37,853 nucleotides of DNA from Nephromyces sp. MM_2019 (taxonomy: Eukaryota; Apicomplexa; Aconoidasida; Nephromycida), in assembly GCA_015657535.1 (NCBI GenBank), contig JADHZB010000173.1:1-37853 (forward strand). Direction: 5' to 3'. Below, piece by piece: positions 23,913-34,487 of this stretch. A program made the position numbers and the translations under genes. The notes beneath the pieces are model-generated. The model worked only from the letters and a program-made list of their open reading frames with translations. It was not told where the DNA came from and made no database searches. Each line of letters starts with the position of its first letter. The stretch's first letter is position 1.

Positions 23913-26900
23913 ATGGGGGGGGCCTCAGGTCTCGCTTCTTCTTTTAGCAACTTTTTGATGAATGAAGAAGTGAGACAATCTGGTGAGTTCAATGGCAAGA
24001 GAGTAACTTCTTCCTTCTCTTGGGGGGATGTAAGCTCGTCGAAGGCCGAAGAACGAAAGGCTGAGACGAAATCTTCACAAGTAGGAGCGGGGTCCGGTCA
24101 ATACGCGAAGAAGCTGATGACAAAGTATGATTTAGAGGATGTTGGGGCAATAGAGGTAGCTGAAGATCTTCTAGGAAGTGGGATTGCTTCGCAGAGAGCG
24201 ATTAGCTCGAAAAGAGACTTGGTTTCAGAGAGAGACTTTGCTTCACACAGAGAAATTGGCCCGACAAAAAAGCAAAGAGCGGAATCTACTCAAAAACATC
24301 AAACCATTACTTTGCCAGCTTATGATCGAGGCACTGAACCTCACTGTTTGAAAATTATAGGCTCACACACAGACTCAAAACTGCATGAGGAGAACGTTCT
24401 GGCAAGTGATAACAGCAGCAGCACCCCCAGGAATCAAAAAGATAGCCATTCTATAGAATCGCTTGATGCTTCTTCCACCACAAACGTCAAATCCTTAGCA
24501 GCAATTAAAACTACGGCAGACACCAACGAGGAATCTGTTGCTTCATCATCGCAGCGACGAACCGACTGTGTGTCTCACGGAAAATCAACTGCTCAAAATG
24601 AATTGCCTATAATGAGCTACAAGCAGACTATAATTGAGTCAGTTAAGCGTAACAAAATTACACTCGTCTCTGGTGCTGCAGGGTGTGGAAAGACCACGAA
24701 AGTTCCGCAGTTTTTGCATGAGGCCGGCTTTTCTAGGCATGGGATGATTGCAATAACTCAACCAAGGAGAATAGCAACAGTGACTTTGGCCCAGAGGGTG
24801 GCTAAGGAGATGAACCAGAAAAAGGTTGGTTTGCTAGTTGGTTACAACATCCGATTTCATGATGTGACTTGCCCTGAAACACAGATCAAGTTCATGACAG
24901 ACGGTATGCTAATAAGAGAATGCATGCTCGATATGAACTTCCGAAGATACTCTGTTATTATCATTGATGAGGCTCACGAGCGTTCGTTACGTTCTGATAC
25001 GCTGTTAGGGATATTCAAGCTTCAGTTGAGCAAGCTTCCGCTCCTAAAGATAGTTATAATGTCTGCCACCTTAGATCATAGCAAATTTCAGGATTTCTTT
25101 GGTAGTATTGGTATTGTTGATGTTCCAGGCCGGCAGCACCCGGTAGGAGTCTTTCATACCACACAACCGGAGGAAGTCTTTCTGGAGGTTAGCTTTACGT
25201 GGAGAAGTTTTGTGATCCAAACTTGAATTTCACGATATTTTGGTTTATGTATGTTATGTTTTTGAAAAACGTGGTGATATGTGTGTGTGTTTTTTTTTTC
25301 TCTATCATGTATTTGAAAAGCGTGTGGTGATGTATGTGTGTTTTTTTGCTTCTGTATATCATGTTTTTTCACAGCATTATCGTAATGGCATATGTGTGTG
25401 TATTTTATTGCAAGGTCTCCTGGCTCGAAAATCAGTTCCCATCTTGTTTTGTTCCACAAAGTATTATTGCGGGTTGATGATGAGTAAATGCAAAGAAATT
25501 GAGTATGATATCCATATTTTTAGGAGAATTCTTCAAATATCTTGAATCTGCAGGCTGCCCTGATAACCATTTTACAGATCCATTTGAGATCTGAGGATGG
25601 AGATATTTTAGTTTTTCTCCCAGGTCAAGAAGATATTGAAACCCTCAAGGAGATGCTTGAAAAAAAGAAAACAATTCTTAACCAAGTGCGAAAGTCTCAC
25701 AAGTTGCTGCTTCAAAGCCGAAGGACAGCAGAATCCTCCGAAGACACTGCTACGGCTAAGCTCAGAGATAGCCTGATCATCGATTCTGTTGATAGTTCAT
25801 CTATAGGTGCCAAAATTGGCCAAATAGTATATGAGAATCCTGAAAAATGGCAAGATATGTTGATTTTGACAATTTTTGCCAGCCTTCCTGTGGAACAGCA
25901 GGTTCATGTCTTCAAAAAGACTCCTCCGAAAACTAGAAAGGTAAGTTCCACTGGCTTTTCTTTTATATACCCTGAATGCTTTCATATAATCCGTTTCTTC
26001 TGATGTTTTTGTTTACAGATTGTACTTGCGACGAATATTGCAGAAACTTCTATTACCCTGAGTGGCATCAGATATGTTATCGATTCCGGCCTAGTTAAAG
26101 TTAAGATTTTTGATGCAAAGAGTGGGCTCGATTTTCTTAAGCTGCAGGAAATTTCGAAGGCATCTGCAATTCAGAGAGCAGGCAGAGCTGGCCGTGAATC
26201 AGCAGGTAAATCGCACGGTTTTGTTGCTATGTTAGTTACAGCGTTCGAAATTTAAGGAAACAATTCATCTACTGATATCTACATAAGCAAGCACACCGAT
26301 GTGTACACCAGCAATGTGCTGATGCTTGCACACACGCACACACACGCACACGCTCACAGAAACACATGCACTGCTCATGATTACTTTATTTTCTGAGGAT
26401 CTGCCCTTTACCTTCTTTTAATCAGGATTCCTTGCTTTCATATGTTTTCAGGAGAAGCATACAGGTTATATACCGAGAGTGCGTATTCAAGTTTTTTCGA
26501 TCATATAGAACCTGAAATTATGCGTACTGATCTCACTCAAGTCTACTTGGAACTCAAGGTAACCACATAAAAAAGTTTGTTGTGGTTGTTTTAAATAGGC
26601 CCTAATTAGAACTAACCTTTGAACCCTTCCTTCAATGGCGAATTTGCATCAATTTTTCAGGCTATGAAAATCGTTAAGCCGGAGTCATTTCCGTTTCTTG
26701 AAGCTCCTAGCAAAGATTCCTTATATTTCGCTGGAAAAACCCTGTTACGACTAGGTGCTCTTGACGATCATGGGGACCTTACGGAATTAGGGTAATAATT
26801 TATTGACCGCAAGGTTTCATTAAGCTAATTCGATAATATATGAGAATTTAGAATCAATTCTGCCGTTTTATTTTCTAATCTCTCAGAAAGAAGCTGGCAT

Positions 26901-28244
26901 GCCTCCCCCTAAGCCCCTTGCTGGGAAACCTCCTTTTATGTTCGGCAAAATTTGGCTGCTGCTCTGAAATCTTGTCCATAGTTGCGGTTCTGTGTAGCGA
27001 CACTATTTTCTTCACTCCTTCGGATTTGTCAGGTTAGAGTGAGCCAAAATAGTTGCTTTATGCTAGGCCTTCATTTATGGGTTGCTTAGACAAAACAGAG
27101 AGCTTTCTGTTAGCTTTATGGTTCTTTGTCGTCATGTTACTGTTTGTGTTTCTTAGTTAAACAATCAAAGGCGTTATCGATTAACCGATCCAGAATAAGC
27201 CATCCGGATGGCGACCACCTTACCTTGCTAAATGCATATCTTATCTGGGAGGAGGTTAAGATTGCATGCCTTCCTTTTTTTCTGTCCAGAGACATCTTTA
27301 TAACTTTGAAGAAACCTTGTGACGAATGTCTTGATATTCTTTTATTGATCCTGTCGTCATATTCCCAAAGTGTAACGCTAAATACTACCCTTCTTGTGCA
27401 AAAATATTGCCTAAAAAAACACACCACCACGCTTTTATGCCATAGCTACTCCTCATCAGCAAACTTGTTATGGTGTAAAAATATTGAAAAGATTTTTATA
27501 CATCAGAGTGAAGATAAAGCAGCGATTTGCCGAGACTATGGTTTGAATAGCAATTCATTATGGAGGGCTGCAAGTATAAGAGAGCAGCTTAAGGAAATTT
27601 TGTTATCATCCTCGTTGGGAGTTACAAGTGTATCTAAGTGTGAAAACATGGGAGAATGGTATAAGATACGACAATGCTTGACGCTAGGTTGCTGGATGAA
27701 TGCGGCACGGCTAGATGGTAACACGAGGCAATATGTCACAGAGGTATTATCTTGCTCTGAATGCTATGGAAATGCAGCGTATTATGTTATTTCAGGCGTG
27801 TCTTCAATTTTAGTTTTTTTTTATGAAATATCATCTACAGATTGTGATATTCTAAACATTTCAGAAACTGCTATGAGCATCTAAAATATCGTCAATAAAA
27901 AAAAATCTAATTTCATCTTACTATTCCCACTTTCTTCTTGTTAATTGAAATAAATGCAGTGATACTTACGGTTTTTAGGTAAGCAAGCAAATTGTTAACC
28001 TACACCCATCGTGCGGCTTTTTCGGAGACGCGAAACTTCCTAGGTACGTTCTCTTTATTTCGTATTCAAAAAGCGTGCTTGCGCTAATAGCAATTTCATA
28101 AATGCTTGCAGCTGGATTATATATAGCGAGTTTATCGAGACCAAGAAGCCTTATGTACGGCTAGTAAGCGTTATTGAGGGATCGTGGCTTTCTCAGTATG
28201 TTCCTCGTTGGTTTACTGAGGCAAAACAAAGTGTTGCCCATTAA
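23913..28244 (+). CDS. DEAH-box RNA helicase, DHX33/DHX40-like
   Basis: Nine exons in consistent phase: 23913-25187, 25554-25940, 26019-26205, 26452-26558, 26661-26791, 26887-27032, 27157-27743, 27979-28043 and 28112-28244, giving 1,005 aa. About 235 Ser/Lys-rich residues precede the core. Motif I is GAAGCGKTT (254-262), motif II DEAH (352-355), motif III SAT (384), motif [10 protein letters not shown] (about 559) and motif [11 protein letters not shown] (about 605). [14 protein letters not shown] and the winged-helix/ratchet signature [13 protein letters not shown] follow the DHX33 pattern. The C-terminal OB-fold region ends with [13 protein letters not shown]. Such enzymes remodel RNA-protein complexes in ribosome biogenesis, splicing or RNA sensing using ATP. 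About 70 residues in exon 7, between LIWEEV and WCKNIE, have no counterpart in DHX33 and may be an unrecognised in-frame intron. Confidence 0.88.
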
Positions 28245-28265
28245 TCAAGGTAGTTCATGTTCCTT

Positions 28266-31200
28266 CAGCGTTCTTCCAAGTCCGCAAGGAATATAAAGTT
28301 ATGGGATAACTTTGAATGAATCAAACAGTGCTACTCCTGAGAGATATCTCCGTCATTTTGTATCTTTGGTAATACTCAGGATAATCATATGCCTACCTTC
28401 TAAGATGACGACTCCAGCTTCTCCATTATTATAAAAGTATTGCCCTTCCACCATAAGAATAGGTTCATCATCAAGAAATACTTGAATGAGCCCCTGCTGA
28501 TACTTTCCGTAATCGAGCACTTCTAATTTATGCCTCACACCGGCGTATATGCTATTCTGAATTTTTTTAGTACATCATGAGTTGCTGCTATCTTTAGAAC
28601 TCTTACTAGTGATTTTTGAAGCTTTCTCACTATTTTTTTTCTGGCAACTTCATGTATCGCATCCTTTATATTATTTTCAAGCGTGATCATCTGATTTTGA
28701 GACCTGATACGCCTTAATTTGTAAGGTCGATGTGGTTCTGTGTATGCCCTTACTTGCTTGGGTGTATCTATGATGACAGCGTAGGCTGAGCCACTTCTTT
28801 CCACGCGGAAGAGTATTCCAGCCCGGGAATCGCGTTCAAGTCGAATATGACAAGTGTAGATTCCAGAATTGCAGCTATTGTGTTTTAGTAGTAAAATTTT
28901 CCTCTCTTTTGCTGTTTTATGAGAAAAAACACATGATTTTACTTAATAAATCAAAAAGCGTAGTTTACTAGCCATTTTGAGGGGTTAAGGGAACAAATAT
29001 CCTTTGAATTCCTAACTCCGTTGCGTATTTCCACGGAGAAGTTGAATTGATTTCCCACGCGTCGTTTATCGTTTTTTGATCGCTGTAATATCCTCTACAG
29101 CTCTCGGGCAACTCCGTCACTTCGGGAAAGATAGATGCTTTTGATGCTCTTATTGTAGTTATTTCTTTTGTTTCGTTTTTTATTTCCTGCATTTACCGCT
29201 TTAATGGCATTACTAGTATTTACTCTTTTGTGATTTTCGCGTACTTCTTTTCTATATTTCGCATCTCCTTGGAAGAACATGTCGGACTTCGCTGAAAGCT
29301 GCTTATGTAGCAACATCAACTTAAATTCCCTAGGCTTTGCTTACGGAAATCTATAGAATCTGTCTCAATTGTTTTGTGCAACTTCAAATTTGTTTCTCTA
29401 GATTCATTAGAATTGGCTGATTCTTTGTTATCTGGGAGATTTTTGTAATATTTAATGAACAACTTTTAGGGGAGCTATATTTTGAAGGCTTACTGTAGTT
29501 TGGAGTAGGATTTTTTTTTGCTTCCTCATTGAGCATTGTAGTTTGAAGTAACCTCGGTGTCTGCTGCCATGTTTTCAATGTACCTGAGTGAAGATACCTC
29601 TATGGGATTAACGTGCTAAATTCGCAAAAAAAATAGTTCTCGCCTTTTTTTGGAAGAGATTCAAAGGAGTCTTTGTCACTCTCATCAGCTTGGGGTCCCT
29701 CTTGCTGTTACGCCGCGTAAAATTTGTTATTAGACATCAGTATGAAGCCAATGATTTTACAAACCGCTGGGTTGAAGCAGTTCTTGTTAGCCTTTCTTTT
29801 ATACTCTGGTGGGCCGCTAAAAACGATGAAGAGTTTTTTCAACCCCATTCGACTTTCTAACAATATATCCATTTAGTTTTTGCAACTATTCAAATTGATA
29901 AAGCTTAGTGCTTGTGAACGTAATAGCAAATAGCGCCACCTCGTAGTAATCTTACGTTGTAAACCCACGGAAAAGTACTGTTTCCGACTTTATTGCGAGC
30001 CCGTTGGTCCCACTGAAGTTCCCTTTTGATATACATTGCAAGAATATGAGGGCTGCTTTTAACACTGCTTCACCCCTCCGAAGATAATCCGCCGCTGGTA
30101 TTTATTTTGATCATTTCTTTTCCATTTAGGTAGAGGCTTATGTAATTAGGGCTATAGTCGCTAGCAAGAGTCACGTATGACTGCTCATTATGGATGGAAA
30201 AATATTCCTCCGCTATACTGCGTTGTTTTTATGCATGCTTGTATTCAAAAGCAATAGAAGCCGCGTACTATTCAACGATGCCTTCAGACACTCGCATCAA
30301 GGACAAGATATTTGTTGCTGCGTGGGGAAATATCATGGAAGCCCAGTAGTTTTCGTGGTCGGCGTATTTGAAAATGATCCCTGCTTCTATCGCAATGTGT
30401 CTCCGCCTAAGTTTTCGAAGGCAGGAACCTCATGAAATTAAATTTATACCGTGGTGCAGCTGTATTTGTGAAGTGCTTACACTCTCCCTGTGCTGCTGCC
30501 TATGAATATTTCACTGCACGTATATCCGGACTGTAAATTGGTTCTCTTTAGGAGTAGCATGGACGCTGGCTGCAGAAGAAGTGTTTCCGTGTACTCTTTA
30601 AAGAAGCTATAACTTTAAAATTCTTCCTAGCCTCCCGTGAAGGACGAAATACCCACAAAATTGCTAACTCACCAAGTCATCGCTGTGGTCACCCTGCACA
30701 CTGCCTTTGATTAATTCTCCTTCTTTATCATTCTGAGGCTCTTAGCATGCCATCTATCTTCTGGAATTTAAACAAAGATGATAAACTTCTTACCACTACA
30801 AATTTCCAATCCGATTCTACTCTGTCAACTGATAAAGATGTATATTTATTTTTGCATTGGCACCCTTCTATGTATATGTTCGGGAGTAAGATTACCGTCC
30901 ACAGCTGTCCAGAATTTTCCCATAGGAAACTTTTGTCTCTCTACGTTAGTAATTTTTGCTTCTGGGTAGAATCCTTAAAATTTTATTTTTATAGTAAGAT
31001 TATCTACCTGTATAAGGGTCCTGCTGGAAATTTTCTAGTATTATGCTTTCCAATTGGTGTATCCTAGAAGCGGGATGTCAGCTAACCAGCTGAGGCTCTA
31101 CAATTCATTGCAAGAACTTTCTTATATCTACAAGTACCTGGCGGTTTCTTCCGCATTTTCTAGCCTGAAAAGCGCTTTGAGGTTTTCTGCGTCCGTCACC

Positions 31201-33700
31201 ATGCGGTTGAACATTTTGAGCTGCATTTTTTGTATAGCCCTCAAACTATCAACGAAATCATGTAATCCTGCAAAAAAAGAGTTTTTTTCCGACATTGATA
31301 TGTCTACAATGTCAAGGCGAGATATAGTTCTCATTTGGGTACATCTTACTTATGGAGGGCAAACACAAGCTCACAAGCTATTTATTTAAAAATTACCTAG
31401 CGACCTTTTTATTACCTATCAGGATGTGAATAAGCAGATTGGGCGCATAAATTCTAGAATTACGTGTGGTGTGGTGGGCGACTTTTGCCTCTCATCTCCA
31501 TTTATAAACAGGAGTTAAGTGATTGTTCACTTGGCTGCAACCCTCACGAAAAAGCATGTGTTGCGTATTGGGTTAGTACTCTTCATTGCTGTAACTCTTT
31601 GCTTATGTGTCGATGGTACTACCTATTATACAATCACGACTAGTTTGTGTACCCCAGCAAACCTTCAAGTTGCCTTGAAAAGTCTGATATTAAGCTGGAG
31701 CCATTCTGGCGCCCAAGCTTCTCAGATTTCCCTGAGGATTGTTTCCAAAGTTTGTCGGTAAGCTCTGTAATTGCGTCCCAGGCTTGAATCGGCATCCAAA
31801 AATTCACACCGCAAGTGTTTAGCACGTGGAAAAATATTATCCAGGCCACTGCTCTATGTGAAAATAGTTTCATCTCAAATTTTCGCTATTTCAACTTTTG
31901 TTGTTTTCCTAAGCAAAATAGAAAAACTGGTCCTACAAAACATTTGCTTAGTACTACCGCTAAAATCAGTGATTTCGTGGCATAGTTTAGTTTAAAACTG
32001 AACACAAGAAGGAATTCATGTGCTTTTCCGCTAAACCACTGCATATCAACTTTTTTTGGGTGTAGATACACCACCTGTAGTTCTCTCTAGATGAGATTTA
32101 CTAGGGAAATTCGTTCTTTGAAGCGGAAATTCTGGCGTACCATTTTTATTAGTCACAAAAAACAAGCGAGGCAGCAGTTTTTCTCTAATAATTAACATCC
32201 TCCGGTGCGCGCGACGAATAAAATCTACTAACATGTGGCTTTCTATAGCTGCTTTATACAGGATATACCGTGTACTTTCCTTCGGAGTCGCGCATTTTCC
32301 CCGCTCTTGTACATCCTACTCATTTGAGAATAATGCGTAACATTTTATATCCTTTCTGACGAAGGTTGACTCATCGTTCTACTACTTGCCACGTACTCCC
32401 TGTCGGTGAACCTGTTTTTTGGATGCTTCCTCGCAGAGAACTATATACTGATACACTGCAAAGACTCTCCTACAATAAAAGATGGAATAAACAGGGCTTC
32501 AAGGATTTCATCGCGTAGGATCGGCAGGAATGGCCGAATCTTTGGGAAAGAAGGCAGGGAGAAAATTTAGCACACTTCAGGGAAAACTAAAAGAAGCGGC
32601 GCTGAGAGAATGAATGGCAATCCCGTGACCTGGTTTGAGACATACTTTCACGAAATCCGCTGGGGGCCACGCGTTTGCTAATTCACTGCCTAGTGGGCTC
32701 CCACGTTCAATAGAAACAACAGTGACCGCATCATCACGAAATTGTTTCAAGGTCGTTTTTCACGTTTTGGTAACGGTAGCACTAGATGTGCAGCTTTCGC
32801 TTACAGGTAGAATCGTGCAAATCATCATCACATGAGGTTAGCTTGCTACGACGCATCGCAAGAAATTAGCTTAGAATATTTAACTCAGGCATATAGAGGT
32901 ACTCAGCTAATCTTGAAGTGGCAACACCACGGGATCGTGGTACTGTGGGTGGATGCAGTCCTCTCTAAGCACGTGCAATCCTGCACTTGTTAATGCAGGA
33001 TGCACTGTTATACAATAGGACCTTCAATAAACAAGGGTGTACACCCATGGTTTTGTGATATGGGTATCGAAGCAAGCTCTAAAACCTGATAGTCTTTCAT
33101 TACCATTAGTTTTATAGCAAGCAACTTTGCTTTGCTACAGCCTTAGGATTTCACAATTACAGGGCTAATATTCGAATACTTCTTGAGCGTTCTATATGGT
33201 CCTCGCCAGTGGCTGTCCTGGAATATACGTCCACATAGCTTCTCTCAAGAAAGCCCGCAAGAAACCAAAAGCTAAACCGTTACTTGTGATATGAGGAATG
33301 AAGTTCGGCTGTCTTGGAATAAATAAGTTTAACTAACCCCGTCCATAGTTTACCCAAAGCTTAAACTTCCCAATTACGCCGTACACCATACGTAGCAGTA
33401 GCATATCAAACTAGCACAAACATTTATAGCAAATGCGGGAAAGACCAACAATCCCTCATATATGCCTTATGTAAAAAAAGACTTTGTTTTTGAGAAAATC
33501 ACACTAAATTAGGCTCTCCGCAGCAAGAATACTGAGGTAGACCAAATCAGAAGGTGTCGCAAGTTCACCCACTTAACAGCCATAATATGAGTCAGAATCA
33601 CATGAATATTTCTAAGCGATGCACGCAAAATCCATTATATTTGAAGGGTGAAACACCAAGCCTTACACATCAGTCTTCAGGACTGCATAAACGGTATACA
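28266..33700 (-). CDS. Intron-dense gene for a secreted ConA-like-domain protein
   Basis: In single frames this region is full of stops, but removing short GT..AG introns restores long coherent protein. Firm exons of one domain: 30499-30450, 30406-30269, 30217-30074, 30012-29956 (introns 43, 51, 61 nt). They give AIEAGIIFKYADHENYW, RVSEGIVEYIAEEYFSIH, ISLYLNGKEMIKI and NGLAIKSETVLF, the strand pattern of a concanavalin-A-like/LamG domain. A second such domain ends the gene: about 29150-28969, 28874-28607, 28556-28397, 28336-28266 (introns 94, 50, 60 nt), with AWEINSTSPWKYA, AGILFRVERSGSAYAVII and LIQVFLDDEPILMVEG. Further coding-like pieces occur at 31334-31128, 31873-31640, 32234-32046 and 32800-32588. 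A Cys-rich piece near 33110-33040 follows an 18-nt candidate intron. ConA-like domains bind carbohydrate or adhere; extracellular localisation is inferred. The 5' end and many exons are unresolved, so the 33,700 limit is approximate. Confidence 0.55.
28397..28969 (-). other. ConA-like (LamG-like) domain, C-terminal copy
   Basis: The tail of the exon ending at 28969, then exons 28874-28607 and 28556-28397, join in phase as QNGYCNSGIYTCHIRLERD, AGILFRVERSGSAYAVII, a basic helical insertion (ARKKIVRKLQKSL), then RHKLEVLDYG, QVFLDDEPILMVEG and GEAGVVILEG. The 50-nt intron 28606-28557 contains a TACTAA branch-point-like sequence before its acceptor. The helical insertion is unusual inside such a domain. 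Confidence 0.55.
29956..30406 (-). other. ConA-like (LamG-like) domain, upstream copy
   Basis: Three exons contribute. The first reads GIIFKYADHENYW, the typical 'GiiFRy-d-nnYy' start of these jelly-roll domains. The second gives VTLASDYSPNYISLYLNGKE, matching the 'v-i-v-G-nI-vYlNGk' strand pair. The third ends in NGLAIKSETVLFRGF, the usual 'vGL-s-t-v-FdnF' close. All three junctions keep phase (2/2, 2/2), so the domain is intact, not decayed. Confidence 0.6.
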
Positions 33701-34487
33701 TGTACACACTGCGGAGTAACCCTATAAAATTTCCACTTTTTTACCCCGCAATAATACACCTTAAAAGGCATTTTATAGATTGATCACGGGGTCATGCTAG
33801 AGCCGGAGCTAAATCAATCATTGGCGGCAAAAAAATGCATGACCAGGTGAGAGACATGGGATGAGATGAAAATACAGTAAATTATTTTGAGTCAAGTGAT
33901 TCTAAGGTAAAACAAGCAACTAGCATTAATATTAATAAGGAGGAAAAAAATAAGAGGCCAAACTTCCGTGTCTCGCTAGGATCCCAGCGCAAACCTAGCG
34001 CTAATGTACATCTCCAATATAAAATAAAGATACATGACACAAATACAGACAAAGTGTAAGAAGACCGAAAGTTTCAGTAGATAAGCTGTTTCAGTTAGAC
34101 GATGGGAAGCACTACCGGAAATTAAAATTTCAAAATGGCTCAATAGAAGTCAGCAATTATGGAAAAGCAAAATAAATCAAAAACTTGATGATTATTTCAC
34201 TAAATATTCCCAGCATAACGCCACACGCTATTCGAAACATGATAAAATCATACAATAATGCAGCAGGCAGGAGGATGCGAAATCCGGGTGCCAATCACGC
34301 GTTTATAAACAGAGACTAGCAAGAAGAATGTACTGATTTACGTTAAATTCAAAGCAATTTATCGATAAAAGTATAAAGCAAGCCTACGAAGTCTTTTATT
34401 TTAATAAATCAAAACAAAAATACTCCGTAGGCTTGCTACAGAAGCAAGATGAGAATTAAACTGCAGCCAGAGAAGTTTAATCTAATT
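33701..34487. other. Spacer between two minus-strand genes
   Basis: I see no convincing exon here. The sequence is AT-rich and unique, without the CA/TG tracts of the left part. It presumably contains the 5' end and promoter of the ConA-domain gene and the 3' end of the membrane-protein gene, as well as the inverted repeat at 34377-34437. Confidence 0.4.
34377..34437. repeat. Perfect 12-bp inverted repeat
   Basis: AGCAAGCCTACG (34377-34388) and its exact reverse complement CGTAGGCTTGCT (34426-34437) flank a 37-nt AT-rich loop. It lies 51 bp past the stop of the membrane-protein gene, so its transcript could form a hairpin in the 3' UTR. Confidence 0.7.

Noticed and set aside
28266..28804. 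Reassigned stop codons (alternative genetic code)
   Set aside because: The helicase and giant-gene exons contain no in-frame stops over more than 15 kb of coding sequence and end at ordinary stops.
30190..30435. Plus-strand open frame of 81 codons
   Set aside because: It is the antisense shadow of the ConA-like domain exons on the minus strand.
28353..33400. Decayed pseudogene or endogenous viral remnant on the minus strand
   Set aside because: In-frame TAA, TAG and TGA codons first suggested decay. At each well-aligned place a short GT..AG intron removes the stop and keeps the phase, and the ConA-like domains become complete.
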